NCBI GenBank assembly: GCA_039602395.1
Contig: JBCNJP010000017.1
Coordinates: forward strand, 19,704,870-19,768,869
DNA: 64,000 nt
Reading direction: 5' to 3'
Source of the DNA: Deinandra increscens subsp. villosa
Lineage: Eukaryota; Streptophyta; Magnoliopsida; Asterales; Asteraceae
This document shows, piece by piece, positions 10,222 to 22,273 of the stretch. How positions within the stretch are numbered: position 1 is the first letter of the stretch; every line of letters starts with the position of its first letter. The notes under the pieces are model-generated. The model was not told the DNA's origin, ran no database searches, and saw only the letters and a list, made by a program, of their open reading frames with translations. The translations under genes and the position numbers were made by a program.

Positions 10222-10416
10222 AAAGGTTAGCGCGAATTAGGGTCAACTTCCTCCTAAGCTCTAACCGTGAACTACTAAGGACCTTGACCTAGGAAGACCT
10301 TCCTAACCATAAGACGACTTAGGAACTTAAACTTGTGCCAAGATTAATATTTCCAAGTTGACTTATACATGCATATTCATATCTACCTATGTGTTGAGCT
10401 TCTTGTTGTGCAGAAA
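10222..10416 (+). other. Gypsy leader
   Basis: Noncoding stretch between the primer-binding site and the small upstream ORF. No other signal seen. Confidence 0.4.
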
Positions 10417-11037
10417 ATGGTAGGAAACCAAGATAAAGGAAAGGGAGTTTGGGTGGACGCGGGACCATCCCACCCAAGTGCTCGAAGAGATATACTCGAG
10501 TACATAGACTTGGGAGATGATACCAACTCATCCATGGACTCCACTACACGAAGTAGAAGTCGAAGCGGTTCCCGTCATTCCCTCGGTACGAGTCTTAGGC
10601 GTACCGCGAGGATGACCCCAGGTCCTGCTGGTCCTCCTATTATGGAAGAAGTAGTACCCACACCATTTGCACTACCCGCCCCTCCCATGACTCTCCCACC
10701 AGCAGCGCCATATGTGCCGCCCGACAATATAGATTGGGACACAATGGCACGTCATAGCTTACACGGAGGGTACTCGGCCCGCTTTGAGGACCCCTATGCC
10801 CTTGGGAATTCTAGGTCAAGCTTCTCCTACTTCCCAATTGAACAAGACCCATACTTTTATTCAGGACCCCTTGTCGCCGAGACCCCAACAGATTACGCCT
10901 ATCGAGCCCTTCATGAGGCATCGGAGGCACGACGTGAACTTCAAGAGATTCGAGCACGTGAAAGTGAACTTTGGGGTGCCCTTAGGGAAATCAAGACAGT
11001 GTTGAAGAACGTTTTCAGGGGACGGCGAAGACGCTAG
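10417..11037 (+). CDS. Small gypsy ORF upstream of gag (206 aa)
   Basis: Open frame ahead of the gag-pol frame; the ATG at 10417 (M-V-G-N-Q) follows an AAA context and is preferred to the one at 10369. The product has a Ser/Arg-rich stretch (S-R-S-R-S-G-S-R), a Pro/Ala-rich middle and a C-terminal amphipathic stretch (A-S-E-A-R-R-E-L-Q-E-I-R-A-R-E) that could be a coiled coil, ending in the basic G-R-R-R-R. I do not recognise a domain. The plausible reading is an element-encoded accessory or nucleic-acid-binding protein. Its expression is unproven. Confidence 0.45.
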   Translation: MVGNQDKGKGVWVDAGPSHPSARRDILEYIDLGDDTNSSMDSTTRSRSRSGSRHSLGTSLRRTARMTPGPAGPPIMEEVVPTPFALPAPPMTLPPAAPYVPPDNIDWDTMARHSLHGGYSARFEDPYALGNSRSSFSYFPIEQDPYFYSGPLVAETPTDYAYRALHEASEARRELQEIRARESELWGALREIKTVLKNVFRGRRRR

Positions 11038-11255
11038 TTTCTTTTGTTTTTGTATTCACGTTATTAGTACCGCACTTGGAACCTTTTGCATGCTATGTTT
11101 CGTTTAACATTAATTATCCTCCTAGTACTAGACCACTAGTACAATTTTGGTTTAATCTATCTTTAATTGACTATTATAATTATGAAAGTTTCTTATGTTT
11201 ACCCCTGCACTTATATGGTGAAATTTTTACAATTCTAACAGCCACTAATCATATA

Positions 11256-13544
11256 ATGGTGAACACCCGACGAACGGGAAATATCGGACCTTCTTCCAAA
11301 GAAAAAGGAAAAGGGACGCGATCTGAACACACACCCGACGGGGATGAACGCACCATAACTCAGGAATACACCCACCCGAGAACTAAGGAAAATGACGTAC
11401 CCAAGAATAGCCTAGAACAAATGATTGCCGAAGGTATCACCAAAGCAATGCCCGAGATTGTTGCCCAACTAAAAAGGGTGGAAGGCACCGGAAAGTCTAA
11501 GCAAGGTGTGGAACACACCGAAGAGCATAGCATCAACCACCACAACAACTCCCACTTTGATGATGATGCTAACAGTGAAGTAAGGAAGGGTTGTAATTAC
11601 AAAACCTTCATGTCTTGCAAACCTAACAGTTTCTACGGTAAAGAAGGAGCAACTGGTGCGATAACTTGGTTGGAAGAAATGGAGGCTACTATCGACATCA
11701 GCGATTGTGCACCTAAAGACAGAGTAAGGTTTGCTGCTCATTCTCTGAAGGCGGAAGCGTTAGCTTGGTGGAATATGGTTCTAAAAACTCGAGGCAAGAA
11801 TGTCGTGTACCGGATGCGTTGGGAAGAATTCAAGGAGTTGATTATGGAGAAGTTTTGCCCCGTCAACGAGATAGAGAAGTTGGAAGCGGAATTCCTAAGC
11901 TTGGAAATGGTCGGGGCTGCACATTTGGAGTACACGAATCGGTATGAGAAAATATCTAGGCTCGTGCCCCATCTCGTCACTCCCGAGTCGAAACGGATTG
12001 GGCGCTATATATGGGGCTTAGCTCCACAAATTCGAGGCATGGTTCGGTCTGCGAGGCCTGCTACCTTCCAAGATGCTGTTGACATTTCCGGAGCCTTAAC
12101 TGATGAAGCCGTAAGAAGCGGTGTTTTAAGAAGTGGAGTCTCAAAGGAACCTACCTCGAATAACTCAAAAAGGAAGTTCGATGACTTCAAATCTAGCAAG
12201 AAACCGCAGGGAGAACCTAGTGCGCGGGGCTACAAAGGCAATCTCCCGTTGTGTAAGAAGTGTAACCGGCACCACAAGGGCCCCTGCGATAAGCGGGGAA
12301 AGTCTTCGAAGGAATGTTTCAAGTGTGGAAGACATGGACACTCCCCAAGGGAATGCACTGCCTCCCCTAAATGCTATGAGTGTGGAGAAACCGGACATAT
12401 CAAGTTAAACTGCCCAAAGCTTAAAGAAACCAAAGCCGACATCACCGGTAGGGCAAGAGGAAGAGCGTTTGTCATGAATGCTGAGGAGGCAAGGTTGCAA
12501 CCTGACGTGGTGACAGGTAAATTCCTTGTTAATGATACTTATGCCAACGTTTTATTTGATACTGGGGCCAATAGAAGTTTTGTATCCCATACTTTTAAGC
12601 CTAAGGAACAATGGAACTTGCAAAAATTAGAAAGGACCTATATTGTGGAATACGGTAATGGCGAGGAGAGTAAAATAAACTACGTGATAAAGGACGGACA
12701 CATCAAAATCGACGACCACTCAATACCCGTGGAATTGATGCCAACGACGCTTGGAGGCTTCGACGTAGTCTTGGGCATGGACTGGTTGTCACAAAACCAA
12801 GCTCGCGTGATATGTGACAAGAAGGTTTTGGAGTTAACTACACCTAACGGGGAGATTCTCACCATCTACGGAGAAAAGCCAACCCGGCCAATCGAAATGA
12901 TATCCCTGATCAAGGCACGTAAGTGTTTGAGGAAAGGCAACGAAGCTTTTATAGCTTATGTGACAACGGCAAGCCAGGAAAAGAGCATACAAGATGTGCC
13001 TGTGGTCGCTGAATACCCTGAGGTATTCCCAGAAGAACTGCCCGGGTTACCCCCAGATCGAGAAGTTGAGTTTCGCATAGACTTAGTTCCCGGTGCCGCA
13101 CCGATTGCCAAGGCACCGTATCGCCTAGCGCCACCTGAACTACAAGAACTTATGAAGCAACTTCAAGAATTGCTAGAAAAGGGATTCATTCGTCCTAGCT
13201 CATCACCATGGGGAGCCCCCATATTGTTTGTCAAGAAAAAGGATGGTACTTTACGCATGTGTGTGGATTACCGAGAACTAAACAAGGTCACTATAAAGAA
13301 CCGATATCCTCTCCTGCGAATAGATGACTTATTCGATCAACTACAAGGAGCTTCATATTTTTCAAAGATCGACTTGCATACCGGTTATCACCAGTTGAAG
13401 GTTAGGGAAGAAGACATACCAAAGACCGCATTCAGGACCCGTTATGGACATTACGAATTCTTAGTAATGCCCTTCGGACTGACAAATGCACCCGCTATCT
13501 TTATGGATCTAATGAACCAGTGTGTGCAAGCCTTATTTGGATAA
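11256..13544 (+). pseudogene. Ty3/gypsy polyprotein, gag-protease-RT part (copy 1)
   Basis: The start is taken at ATG 11256 (M-V-N-T-R-R), since the in-frame N-terminus before it looks like untranslated sequence. Order: gag capsid-like domain about 11640-12050 (W-L-E-E-M, A-W-W); zinc knuckles C-X2-C-X4-H-X4-C at about 12316-12357 and 12371-12412; aspartic protease with F-D-T-G-A-N near 12558; reverse transcriptase from about 13090 with V-D-Y-R-E-L-N and K-I-D-L-H-T-G-Y-H. The frame fails at about 13521, where one extra base is present relative to the copy at 50.7 kb, just before the catalytic F-I-D-D region. Two more single-base insertions lie at about 13646 and 13869. The gene is therefore non-functional as it stands. 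Confidence 0.9.
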
Positions 13545-15827
13545 GTTTGTGATTGTCTTCATAGATGACATTCTAATTTATTCAAAAAGTAAGGAGCTCC
13601 ATGAAGAACATCTCAGAGCTGTTTTGGGACTTCTAAGGGAGAATGAAACTTTATGCAAAGTTCAGTAAGTGTGACTTTTGGCTACGGGAAGTGCAATTCT
13701 TGGGCCACGTGGTTAGTAATCAAGGAATCCAGGTCGACCCTGCCAAGGTAGAAGCCATAATGAATTGGAAACAACCAAACTCGGCAACCGAGGTTAGAAG
13801 TTTCCTTGGACTTGCTGGATATTACCGTCGATTCATCCAAGACTTCTGCAAAATAGCAACCCCACTGACCAGCCTTAACCAGAAAGAATGCCAAATTTGT
13901 GTGGAGTCAAAAGCAAGAAGATGCATTTCAAACCTTGAAGAAAAAACTGAGTAGCGCACCAATCCTATCCTTACCAGACGGAATCGAGGACTTCATAGTC
14001 TATTGTGATGCTTCTCACAATGGATTAGGATGTGTCCTTATGCAGCGGAATAAAGTTATCGCCTATGCTTCGAGACAACTCAAGGTCCACGAAAAGAATT
14101 ACACCACCCATGACTTGGAGTTAGGGGCAGTGGTGTTTGCTTTAAAGCTTTGGAGGCACTACCTCTATGGGACCAAGTGCGTAATATATACATATCACAA
14201 AAGCTTGAAGCACATCTTTGATCAGAAAGAGCTAAATATGCGTCAAAGGAGATGGGTTGAGACGTTAAATGATTACGACTGCGAGATCCGATATCACCCT
14301 GGAAAAGTGAATGTGGTTGCTGATGCTTTAAGCCGGAAGGATAGGGTAAAACCTATAAGAGTTCGAGCCATGAGAATAAGCTTACAACCGGACCTGGTAA
14401 GTCAAATCAGAGACGCTCAAGAGCAGACGCTTAAGGGGGACCAGCTCAAGGAGGAAGGTGTTTTGGGAATCGTAGATAAGATCGAGAAAGGAAATGATGG
14501 TATTTTGAGGTTCAACAACAAAATTTGGGTCCCAAACCAAAAAGAATTAAGAAACACGATATTGGATGAGGCTCATAAATCGAGATATTCAATCCATCCA
14601 GGGAATGACAAAATGTACCAGGATTTAAAGAACAACTACTGGTGGCCGGGATTGAAGAAGAGTGTAGCAACCTACGTTAAGAGGTGCTTGACCTGTGCGA
14701 AGGTCAAGGCAGAATACCAAAAGCCGTCTGGATTTCTACAACAACCCGGAGTTCCAGTATGGAAATGGGAACAAATCACCATGGACTTCGTCACCAAGTT
14801 ACCTCGCACCTTCCGAAAGCACGATGCAATTTGGGTTATCGTCGACCGATTAACTAAGTCCGCACACTTCCTTCCTATTGGAGAAGACTACAGCATGGAG
14901 CAGCTAGCAAAATTGTACATTGACGAAATAGTTTCACGACATGGCGTGCCAGTTTCTATCATATCTGACAGGGATGGTCGTTTCACCTCAAAGTTTTGGG
15001 AATCCTTACTACAAGCCTTGGGAAGTAAGATAAAGTTGAGTACTGCGTATCACCCGCAAACCGACGGACAAAGTGAACCCACGATTCAGACAATTGAAAA
15101 CATGTTGAGAGCTTGTGTAATTGATTTTGGCGGAAACTGGGATACTCACCTACGACTCGTGGAGTTTTCATACAATAATAGCTACCATTCCAGTATAAAG
15201 GCTGCCCCATTTGAGGCCCTCTATGGCCGTAAATGTAGATCGCCTTTATGTTGGAATGAGGTGGGCGACAGCCAACTAACGGGACCAGAAATTATCCGGG
15301 AGACAACAGACAGAATTGTCCAGATTAAAGAAAGATTAAAGGCCGCAATGGACAGACAAAAGAGCTATGCCAATCGGAGGCGGAAACCCTTGGAGTTCAA
15401 GGAGGGAGATAAAGTGATGCTAAAGGTATCCCCATGGAGAGGGGTCATTCGATTTGGAAAAAGAGGAAAGTTGAGCCCACGGTACATAGGCCCGTTCAAG
15501 ATCGTGGAACGAATCGGTTCAGTGGCCTACCGCTTGGAATTACCAGAAGACTTGAAGGGAATACATGACACATTCCATGTGTCCAATCTAAGGAAATGTT
15601 TGGCCGATGAAGCATTGATAATCCCTCCCGAAGAAATCCAAATTAATGACAAGTTGCAGTTCATTGAGGAGCCAATTGAGGTTATGGACCGAAAGACCAA
15701 AACTTTGAGAAGAAGCAAGATCCCTATAGTAAAGGTTCGATGGAACTCCAAAAGGGGGCCCGAGTACACTTGGGAGCGGGAGGACGAGATGAGAAAGAAG
15801 TACCCTAAGCTATTTATAGACAACTAA
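13545..15827 (+). pseudogene. Ty3/gypsy polyprotein, RT end-RNase H-integrase-chromodomain (copy 1)
   Basis: Continues the same polyprotein in shifted frames: 13643-13954, then 13899-15827. It shows the end of reverse transcriptase, RNase H (Y-C-D-A-S-H-N-G-L), integrase zinc region (H-P-G..C-L-T-C), catalytic core (T-M-D-F-V, S-D-R-D-G-R-F, Y-H-P-Q-T-D-G-Q-S-E) and a C-terminal chromodomain-like tail (I-P-I-V-K-V-R-W, Y-T-W-E-R-E). This order is diagnostic of a chromovirus; the long LTRs suggest the Tekay/Del group. The RNase H T-D-H-K-S motif reads T-Y-H-K-S here (near 14193), while the second copy keeps Asp: an extra lesion beside the frameshifts. Confidence 0.9.
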
Positions 15828-15880
15828 GCTCAAGTAGCTCACGTAGATCAACAAAATTTCGAGGACGAAATTTTAATAAG

Positions 15881-15890
15881 TAGGGGAGAA
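15881..15890 (+). promoter_or_regulatory. Gypsy polypurine tract
   Basis: TAGGGGAGAA immediately before LTR start TGTCACAACC; the identical arrangement occurs at 53080-53089. Confidence 0.8.
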
Positions 15891-17246
15891 TGTCACAACC
15901 CCGAATTTTCAGGTTAATATTATTTTTATTTTTATGCTCATCTAAACTACTGCCTTGAATCCGGATTAAAGACCAACATGAGTTATGACTTCTCGCTTAG
16001 GAATAAACTTATTACACTCGTAAGCACTAGCCAAGTCGGCTTATAGAAAAACACTCGGTTATAGAAAGAAAGCTTATGACTAAATAAATAAAGATGCGGT
16101 ATCTGGTATATAAATAAACATTTTTATACCATATCAAACTAATATCTCTCTAATTAAATCACTTAAATATCTAATCATTCAAAACAAAAAAAAAAATGCA
16201 CGCATTCCTTTCCCTGTGTTTTTTTCTTTCCTCCATACATATTAATTATTTTTCCTTATTTACATAAGGATGGGAATAGCAAGAAGTAAAGTATTAATTA
16301 TCTTTATTTGAAAATTGTACTAGAAACTATCCCAACCACCCCTCCCAACCCTACGGTTGCAAATCATATTCCCCATATGTATTTACTTTTTCTTATTTTT
16401 ATGACCACTTCTTCTTCCACATACATGAACCTGGAAAATCACCAAAATAATGAATGGCCAATCCCTGAAAATGGATATCCTCCCGAAATCTATCCAAAAT
16501 ATTTCACCAATCTTCTTAAGATCTTGGACAGCTTTTCACTTCTCTCTCTCTACACCCTTCCACTCTATTTAAGCTCACCTTCTTCACTCAAAACCCACAA
16601 GAACAATCTGCTCACCATAAAAAAAAGAAATAATAAGTAATGAAGGCATGTTGGTGACCAAGTAGGAAGAATCCGAAGATCAAGACCACCATCTTCATCA
16701 TCTCTTTCGGTCTTGCACTATCTCGAATCACCGGTACACTCACTCATTCTAAACCCCCATATAGTCACATTATATGACTAATTAATATTTAATTCTTGCA
16801 ACAAAGTGATAACAAAAGAAGAATAATAATGGGAGGGCATATGCAACGGGTGTTAACAATAAAATTATTTTGCTTTATCCCTTTTTCTCATTTAGTTTAT
16901 AATATGGCTTTCTCTTCAACTATTAATGGTCAACTCATTTTTGTTCGGAATACACAGTTCTAATTAAACTTTGTATAGGCATTCTAATATAAAAGCCAAC
17001 TTTTAACCTAATATTAAGTAGAATGAATTAATTCCAGAGGCCCCTTCACATGACAGATTCTTGTTTTTTTTATTTATATAATTATAAAGAAAAGTTAGTT
17101 GGGTTGGGTTGTGAATGGGAACGATAAGACTTGACATATTCATATACTTCTAATACATTATGGTATGAGTTATCTCCAACACAAATTTTACATAAACTGT
17201 ATACTTACTACAATATATGTTCTTTTAATAATAATATATATACATA

Positions 17247-17488
17247 GAGTCGAGTTAGCCTACATCCAGCAAAAACGCTACATCCATTGCGGATTCATCT
17301 GGGGCGTCCATCAAGATCATCCAACAACCAGGATCTATGGTGTTTCCGCCTATGGTGTTTTCGGTGGGGGAAAAAAACACCATAGGCGGAAACACCATAG
17401 ATCATGGCTGTTGGATGATCTTGATGGACGCCCCAGATGAATCCGCAATGGATGTAGCGTTTTTGCTGGATGTATTTTACCCCAAACC
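17247..17488. mobile_element. Long-hairpin MITE inside LTR A
   Basis: Insertion of about 242 bp absent from the two other LTR copies. It is flanked by a direct repeat of up to 10 bp (TATATACATA at 17237-17246 and 17489-17498; the exact length is ambiguous in TA-rich sequence). The arms (about 17261-17365 and 17370-17475) are near-perfect inverted repeats, beginning TACATCCAGCAAAAACGC and meeting at an 8-12 base loop. No coding content. Duplication length is compatible with hAT (8) or Mutator (9) origin. Confidence 0.8.
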
Positions 17489-18496
17489 TATATACATATA
17501 CATATATATATTTTGAGTTATCTCTTTGAGATAAACAATAAAAATATATATATATATATAAATAAACAATATGATTCTTAAATAAATAGATTGGGTCACT
17601 TGGTAGAAGTCAGGGGCGAGAACAAAAATTTACGAAAATTTTGTACTATTCTCATCTGCTCATGTGCAGAATGGTTAGTTCAACTTTATTGCTTTATTTC
17701 CATCATTATTTAAATTATTAAGTTATAAGTAATTAATTAAAATTAAACCAAAGGTTATGTGTGTAGCTGAACATCTAAAATACATACATATTGAACTTTA
17801 AATGCACATATATATAGTATGAACTAATTAATTTTAGTCAAAAAGAAATTAATTTAAATGCACGTACCAACTAACTAATTTTAGTTAAACAAAAATATAT
17901 ATTATAATTTATTGAGAATGCTAGCCTAATTTTCAACTATGAATTTTAATATTACATATAAAGTTATACTGTAGTACCAATATCATGACTATTTATTTAG
18001 TAAGACTTGTATCATATAATATTATGTTATGATAGTAGCTTACAACAAACACTGTTACACTGTTAAATCTCATTTTTTTTATTGCAATGTATAAACCTAC
18101 CTATCACTTGTTTGAGTATGTATTATCTTATAATAAAGCTATACTAATTCAAGTAAGATCATAAAACTATAAATTATTAAAAATGGTTATACTCACATCA
18201 CAACTAATTCTAAGATCATATTCCTAAATTAATCCACCCACACGCACGATTAGAACATACATCATATAAGTCTAGTTATACTTAATAATATTGTGTAATG
18301 TGAACTAGGAGGCTTTTAGGGAGTGACCAACTCTTATCGCTTACGCCACTTCAAGACTTTGGTTAGTTTCATAACTCTAAACTCCCCCTTTTTACTTAAA
18401 CGTTTGGGGCGAAATACATGCTCACGAGTCAAACTATTTTTATGGTGTATATTAACGTGTACTTTGTGCAATCATTAACTCTTTGAGCCACATACA

Positions 18497-19174
18497 TGTC
18501 ACACCCCGGTTTTTCCAGCCGGGATGCGACCAACTGGCATCAAATTCAAAGCAGCGGATATCATTGGATCAACTACATAAGGACCATTTTTAATTAAATA
18601 GATAAGGCAAGAGACGTAACCCTTGCATGTCATCAGAGTTAATACAAGTTTTTAGGAAATACAAATACATCACGAAACATAAAGAAACATAAATCGTTTA
18701 TTAATAGCGTAGAGGTCTTCTAGTAAGGAGGGTAGGTCTTCTAAGCGGGTACTCTAGCATCCAAATCTAGACATGCCACCTAAAGTCCATAGCAATCAAC
18801 GTCCTGAAACACATGCTCAAAAAAATACGTTAGCTATAAAGCTAGTGAGTTCATAACATGACACAATAATAGTTGGCGCCACAAAAAGTAGGTGCATATA
18901 TAAACATGTAACATTGTATCCACCAATCAATCCGTCTCAAGGTCGCAACCTTAAGTGAGCAAATGTCCAAATGTGATATTCATCCACATTACACTTACTC
19001 TACCTACATACATGATGCAAAAACGTGGTGTAAGCGACGAGCTAACCAATGTTAACTAAGTAGCCAAAAATTGGCCGTGGACGAGTATTCCCCAATTCAT
19101 CTTAGGGGAAAGCACCGTGCAGAGGTGGGATTTTCCATGGTCCCAATGTCAAGTAGTACTACCCACATATGTAT
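18497..19174 (-). repeat. Inverted terminal segment of gypsy LTR (678 bp)
   Basis: Reverse complement of 21528-22205, the last 678 bp of LTR B. It starts with the complement of the LTR end (TGTCACACCCCGG) directly after ATACA (18492-18496). It ends with TGTAT (19170-19174), the complement of ATACA, directly before the LTR start TGTCACAACC. The same ATACA is present once, uninverted, at 21528-21532 in LTR B. Confidence 0.9.
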
Positions 19175-22100
19175 TGTCACAACCCCGAATTTTCAGGTTA
19201 ATATTATTTTTATTTTTATGCTCATCTAAACTACTGCCTTGAATCCGGATTAAAGACCAACATGAGTTATGACTTCTCGCTTAGGAATAAACTTATTACA
19301 CTCGTAAGCACTAGCCAAGTCGGCTTATAGAAAAACACTCGGTTATAGAAAGAAAGCTTATGACTAAATAAATAAAGATGCGGTATCTGGTATATAAATA
19401 AACATTTTTATACCATATCAAACTAATATCTCTCTAATTAAATCACTTAAATATCTAATCATTCAAAACAAAAACAAAAAAAAATGCACGCATTCCTTTC
19501 CCTGTGTTTTTTTCTTTCCTCCATATATATTAATTATTTTTCCTTATTTACATAAGGATGGGAATAGCAAGAAGTAAAGTATTAATTATCTTTATTTGAA
19601 AATTGTACTAGAAACTATCCCAACCACCCCTCCCAACCCTACGGTTGCAAATCATATTCCCCATATGTATTTACTTTTTCTTATTTTTATGACCACTTCT
19701 TCTTCCACATACATGAACCTGAAAAATCACCAAAATAATGAATGCCCAATCCCTGAAAATGGATATCCTCCCGAAATCTATCCAAAATATTTCACCAATC
19801 TTCTTAAGATCTTGGACAGCTTTTCACTTCTCTCTCTCTACACCCTTCCACTCTATTTAAGCTCACCTTCTTCACTCAAAACCCACAAGAACAATCTGCT
19901 CACCATAAAAAAAAGAAATAATAAGTAATGAAGGCATGTTGGTGACCAAGTAGGAAGAATCCGAAGATCAAGACCACCATCTTCATCATCTCTTTCGGTC
20001 TTGCACTATCTCGAATCACCGGTACACTCACTCATTCCAAACCCCCATATAGTCACATTATATGACTAATTAATATTTAATTCTTGCAACAAAGTGATAA
20101 CAAAAGAAGAATAATAATGGGAGGGCATATGCAACGGGTGTTAACAATAAAATTATTTTGCTTTATCCCTTTTTCTCATTTAGTTTATAATATGGTTTTC
20201 TCTTCAACTATTAATGGTCAACTCATTTTTGTTCGGAATACACAGTTCTAATTAAACTTTTTATAGGCATTCTAATATAAAAGCCAACTTTTAACCTAAT
20301 ATTAAGTAGAATGAATTAATTCCAGAGGCCCCTTCACATGACAGATTCTTGTTTTTTTTATTTATATAATTATAAAGAAAAGTTAGTTGGGTTGGGTTGT
20401 GAATGGGAACGATAAGACTTGACATATTCATATACTTCTAATACATTATGGTATGAGTTATCTCCAACACAAGTATTACATAAACTGTATACTTACTACA
20501 ATATATGTTCTTTTAATAATAATATATATACATATACATATATATATTTTGAGTTATCTCTTTGAGATAAACAATAAAAATATATATATATATATAAATA
20601 AACAATATGATTCTTAAATAAATAAATTGGGTCACTTGGTAGAAGTCAGGGGCGAGAACAAAAATTTACGAAAATTTTGTACTATTCTCATCTGCTCATG
20701 TGCAGAATGGTTAGTTCAACTTTATTGCTTTATTTCCATCATTATTTAAATTATTAAGTTATAAGTAATTAATTAAAATTAAACCAAAGGTTATGTGTGT
20801 AGTTGAACATCTAAAATACATACATATTGAACTTTAAATGCACATATATATAGTATGAACTAATTAATTTTAGTCAAAAAGAAATTAATTTAAATGCACG
20901 TACCAACTAACTAATTTTAGTTAAACAAAAATATATATTATAATTTATTGAGAATGCTAGCCTAATTTTCAACTATGAATTTTAATATTACATATAAAGT
21001 TATACTGTAGTACCAATATCATGACTATTTATTTAGTAAGACTTGTATCATATAATATTATGTTATGATAGTAGCTTACAACAAACACTGTTACACTGTT
21101 AAATCTCATTTTTTTTATTGCAATGTATAAACCTACCTATCACTTGTTTGAGTATGTATTATCTTATAATAAAGCTATACTAATTCAAGTAAGATCATAA
21201 AACTATAAATTATTAAAAATGGTTATACTCACATCACAACTAATTCTAAGATCATATTCCTAAATTAATCCACCCACACGCACGATTAGAACATACATCA
21301 TATAAGTCTAGTTATACTTAATAATATTGTGTAATGTGAACTAGGAGGCTTTTAGGGAGTGACCAACTCTTATCGCTTACGCCACTTCAATACTTTGGTG
21401 AGTTTCATAACTCTAAACTCCCCCTTTTTACTTAAACGTTTGGGGCAAAATACATGCTCACGAGTCAAACTATTTTTATGGTGTATATTAACGTGTACTT
21501 TGTGCAATCATTAACTCTTTGAGCCACATACATATGTGGGTAGTACTACTTGACATTGGGACCATGGAAAATCCCACCTCTGCACGGTGCTTTCCCCTAA
21601 GATGAATTGGGGAATACTCGACCACGGCCAATTTTTGGCTACTTAGTTAACATTGGTTACCTCGTCGCTTACACCACGTTTTTGCATCATGTATGTATGT
21701 AGAGTAAGTGTAATGTGGATGAATATCACATTTGGACATTTGCTCACTTAAGGTTGCGACCTTGAGACGGATTGATTGGTGGATACAATGTTACATGTTT
21801 ATATATGCACCTACTTTTTGTGGCGCCAACTATTATTGTGTCATGTTATGAACTCACTAGCTTTATAGCTAACGTCTTTTTTTGAGCATGTGTTTCAGGA
21901 CGTTGATTGCTATGGACTTTAGGTGGCATGTCTAGATTTGGATGCTAGAGTACCCGCTTAGAAGACCTACCCTCCTTACTAGAAGACCTCTACGCTATTA
22001 ATAAACGATTTATGTTTCTTTATGTTTCGTGATGTATTTGTATTTCCTAAAAACTTGTATTAACTCTGATGACATGCAAGGGTTACGTCTCTTGCCTTAT

Positions 22101-22205
22101 CTATTTAATTAAAAATGGTCGTTATGTAGTTGATCCAATGATATCCGCTGCTTTAAATTTGATGCCAGTTGGTCGCATCTCGGCTGGAAAAACCGGGGTG
22201 TGACA
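19175..22205 (+). repeat. Gypsy LTR B, complete (3031 bp)
   Basis: TGTCACAACCCCG at the start, AACCGGGGTGTGACA at the end, followed by the spacer GAT and a primer-binding site, so in structure it is a 5' LTR even though it lies downstream of the polyprotein. It carries TATTTAAG near 19854 and, near its end, a GAACTCACTAGC..TTTCAGG region like that of other gypsy LTRs in the window. Confidence 0.9.
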
Positions 22206-22208
22206 GAT

Positions 22209-22221
22209 TGGTATCAGAGCC
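22209..22221 (+). promoter_or_regulatory. Primer-binding site, right junction
   Basis: TGGTATCAGAGCC, identical to 10209-10221. Left of it is gypsy LTR B; right of it is the TRIM interior. Confidence 0.85.
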
Positions 22222-22273
22222 GGTCGTCGGCCAGTGTGCCAGCGAGGACGCTGGTCCCCTAAGGAGGGAGGAT
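22222..22273 (+). other. TRIM interior and polypurine tract
   Basis: About 50 bp (GGTCGTCGGCCAGTGTGCC onward) ending in the purine tract AAGGAGGGAGGAT next to the TRIM 3' LTR. A very short noncoding interior is what defines a TRIM. Confidence 0.8.

Larger units (their letters stand above)
15891..19174 (+). repeat. Gypsy LTR A, with inverted 3' end
   Basis: Starts TGTCACAACCCCG. Up to 18496 it aligns collinearly with LTR B (19175-21532). Beyond that, 18497-19174 is the reverse complement of LTR B's end. A TATTTAAG box near 16565 follows a CT-rich stretch and is likely the promoter; the 110-codon open frame spanning it is U3/R sequence, not a gene. It also carries a 242-bp hairpin element absent from LTRs B and C. 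By eye it differs from LTR B at about a dozen positions in the shared 2.6 kb. Confidence 0.85.

Noticed and set aside
11360..15823. Many minus-strand open frames opposite the gypsy polyprotein
   Set aside because: Shadows of the coding strand; identical ones recur opposite copy 2.
16308..16640. 110-codon open frame repeated in all three gypsy LTRs (also 19596 and 53511)
   Set aside because: It spans the LTR promoter (TATTTAAG box) and is kept only because the LTRs are copies of each other.
17165..17440. 91-codon open frame
   Set aside because: Runs through the hairpin MITE; the reading is forced by the inverted repeat.
18497..19174. The inverted 678-bp segment as an independent transposon
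   Set aside because: Its ends are a true LTR end and an arbitrary internal LTR point, and LTRs B and C contain the same segment uninverted as part of the LTR.
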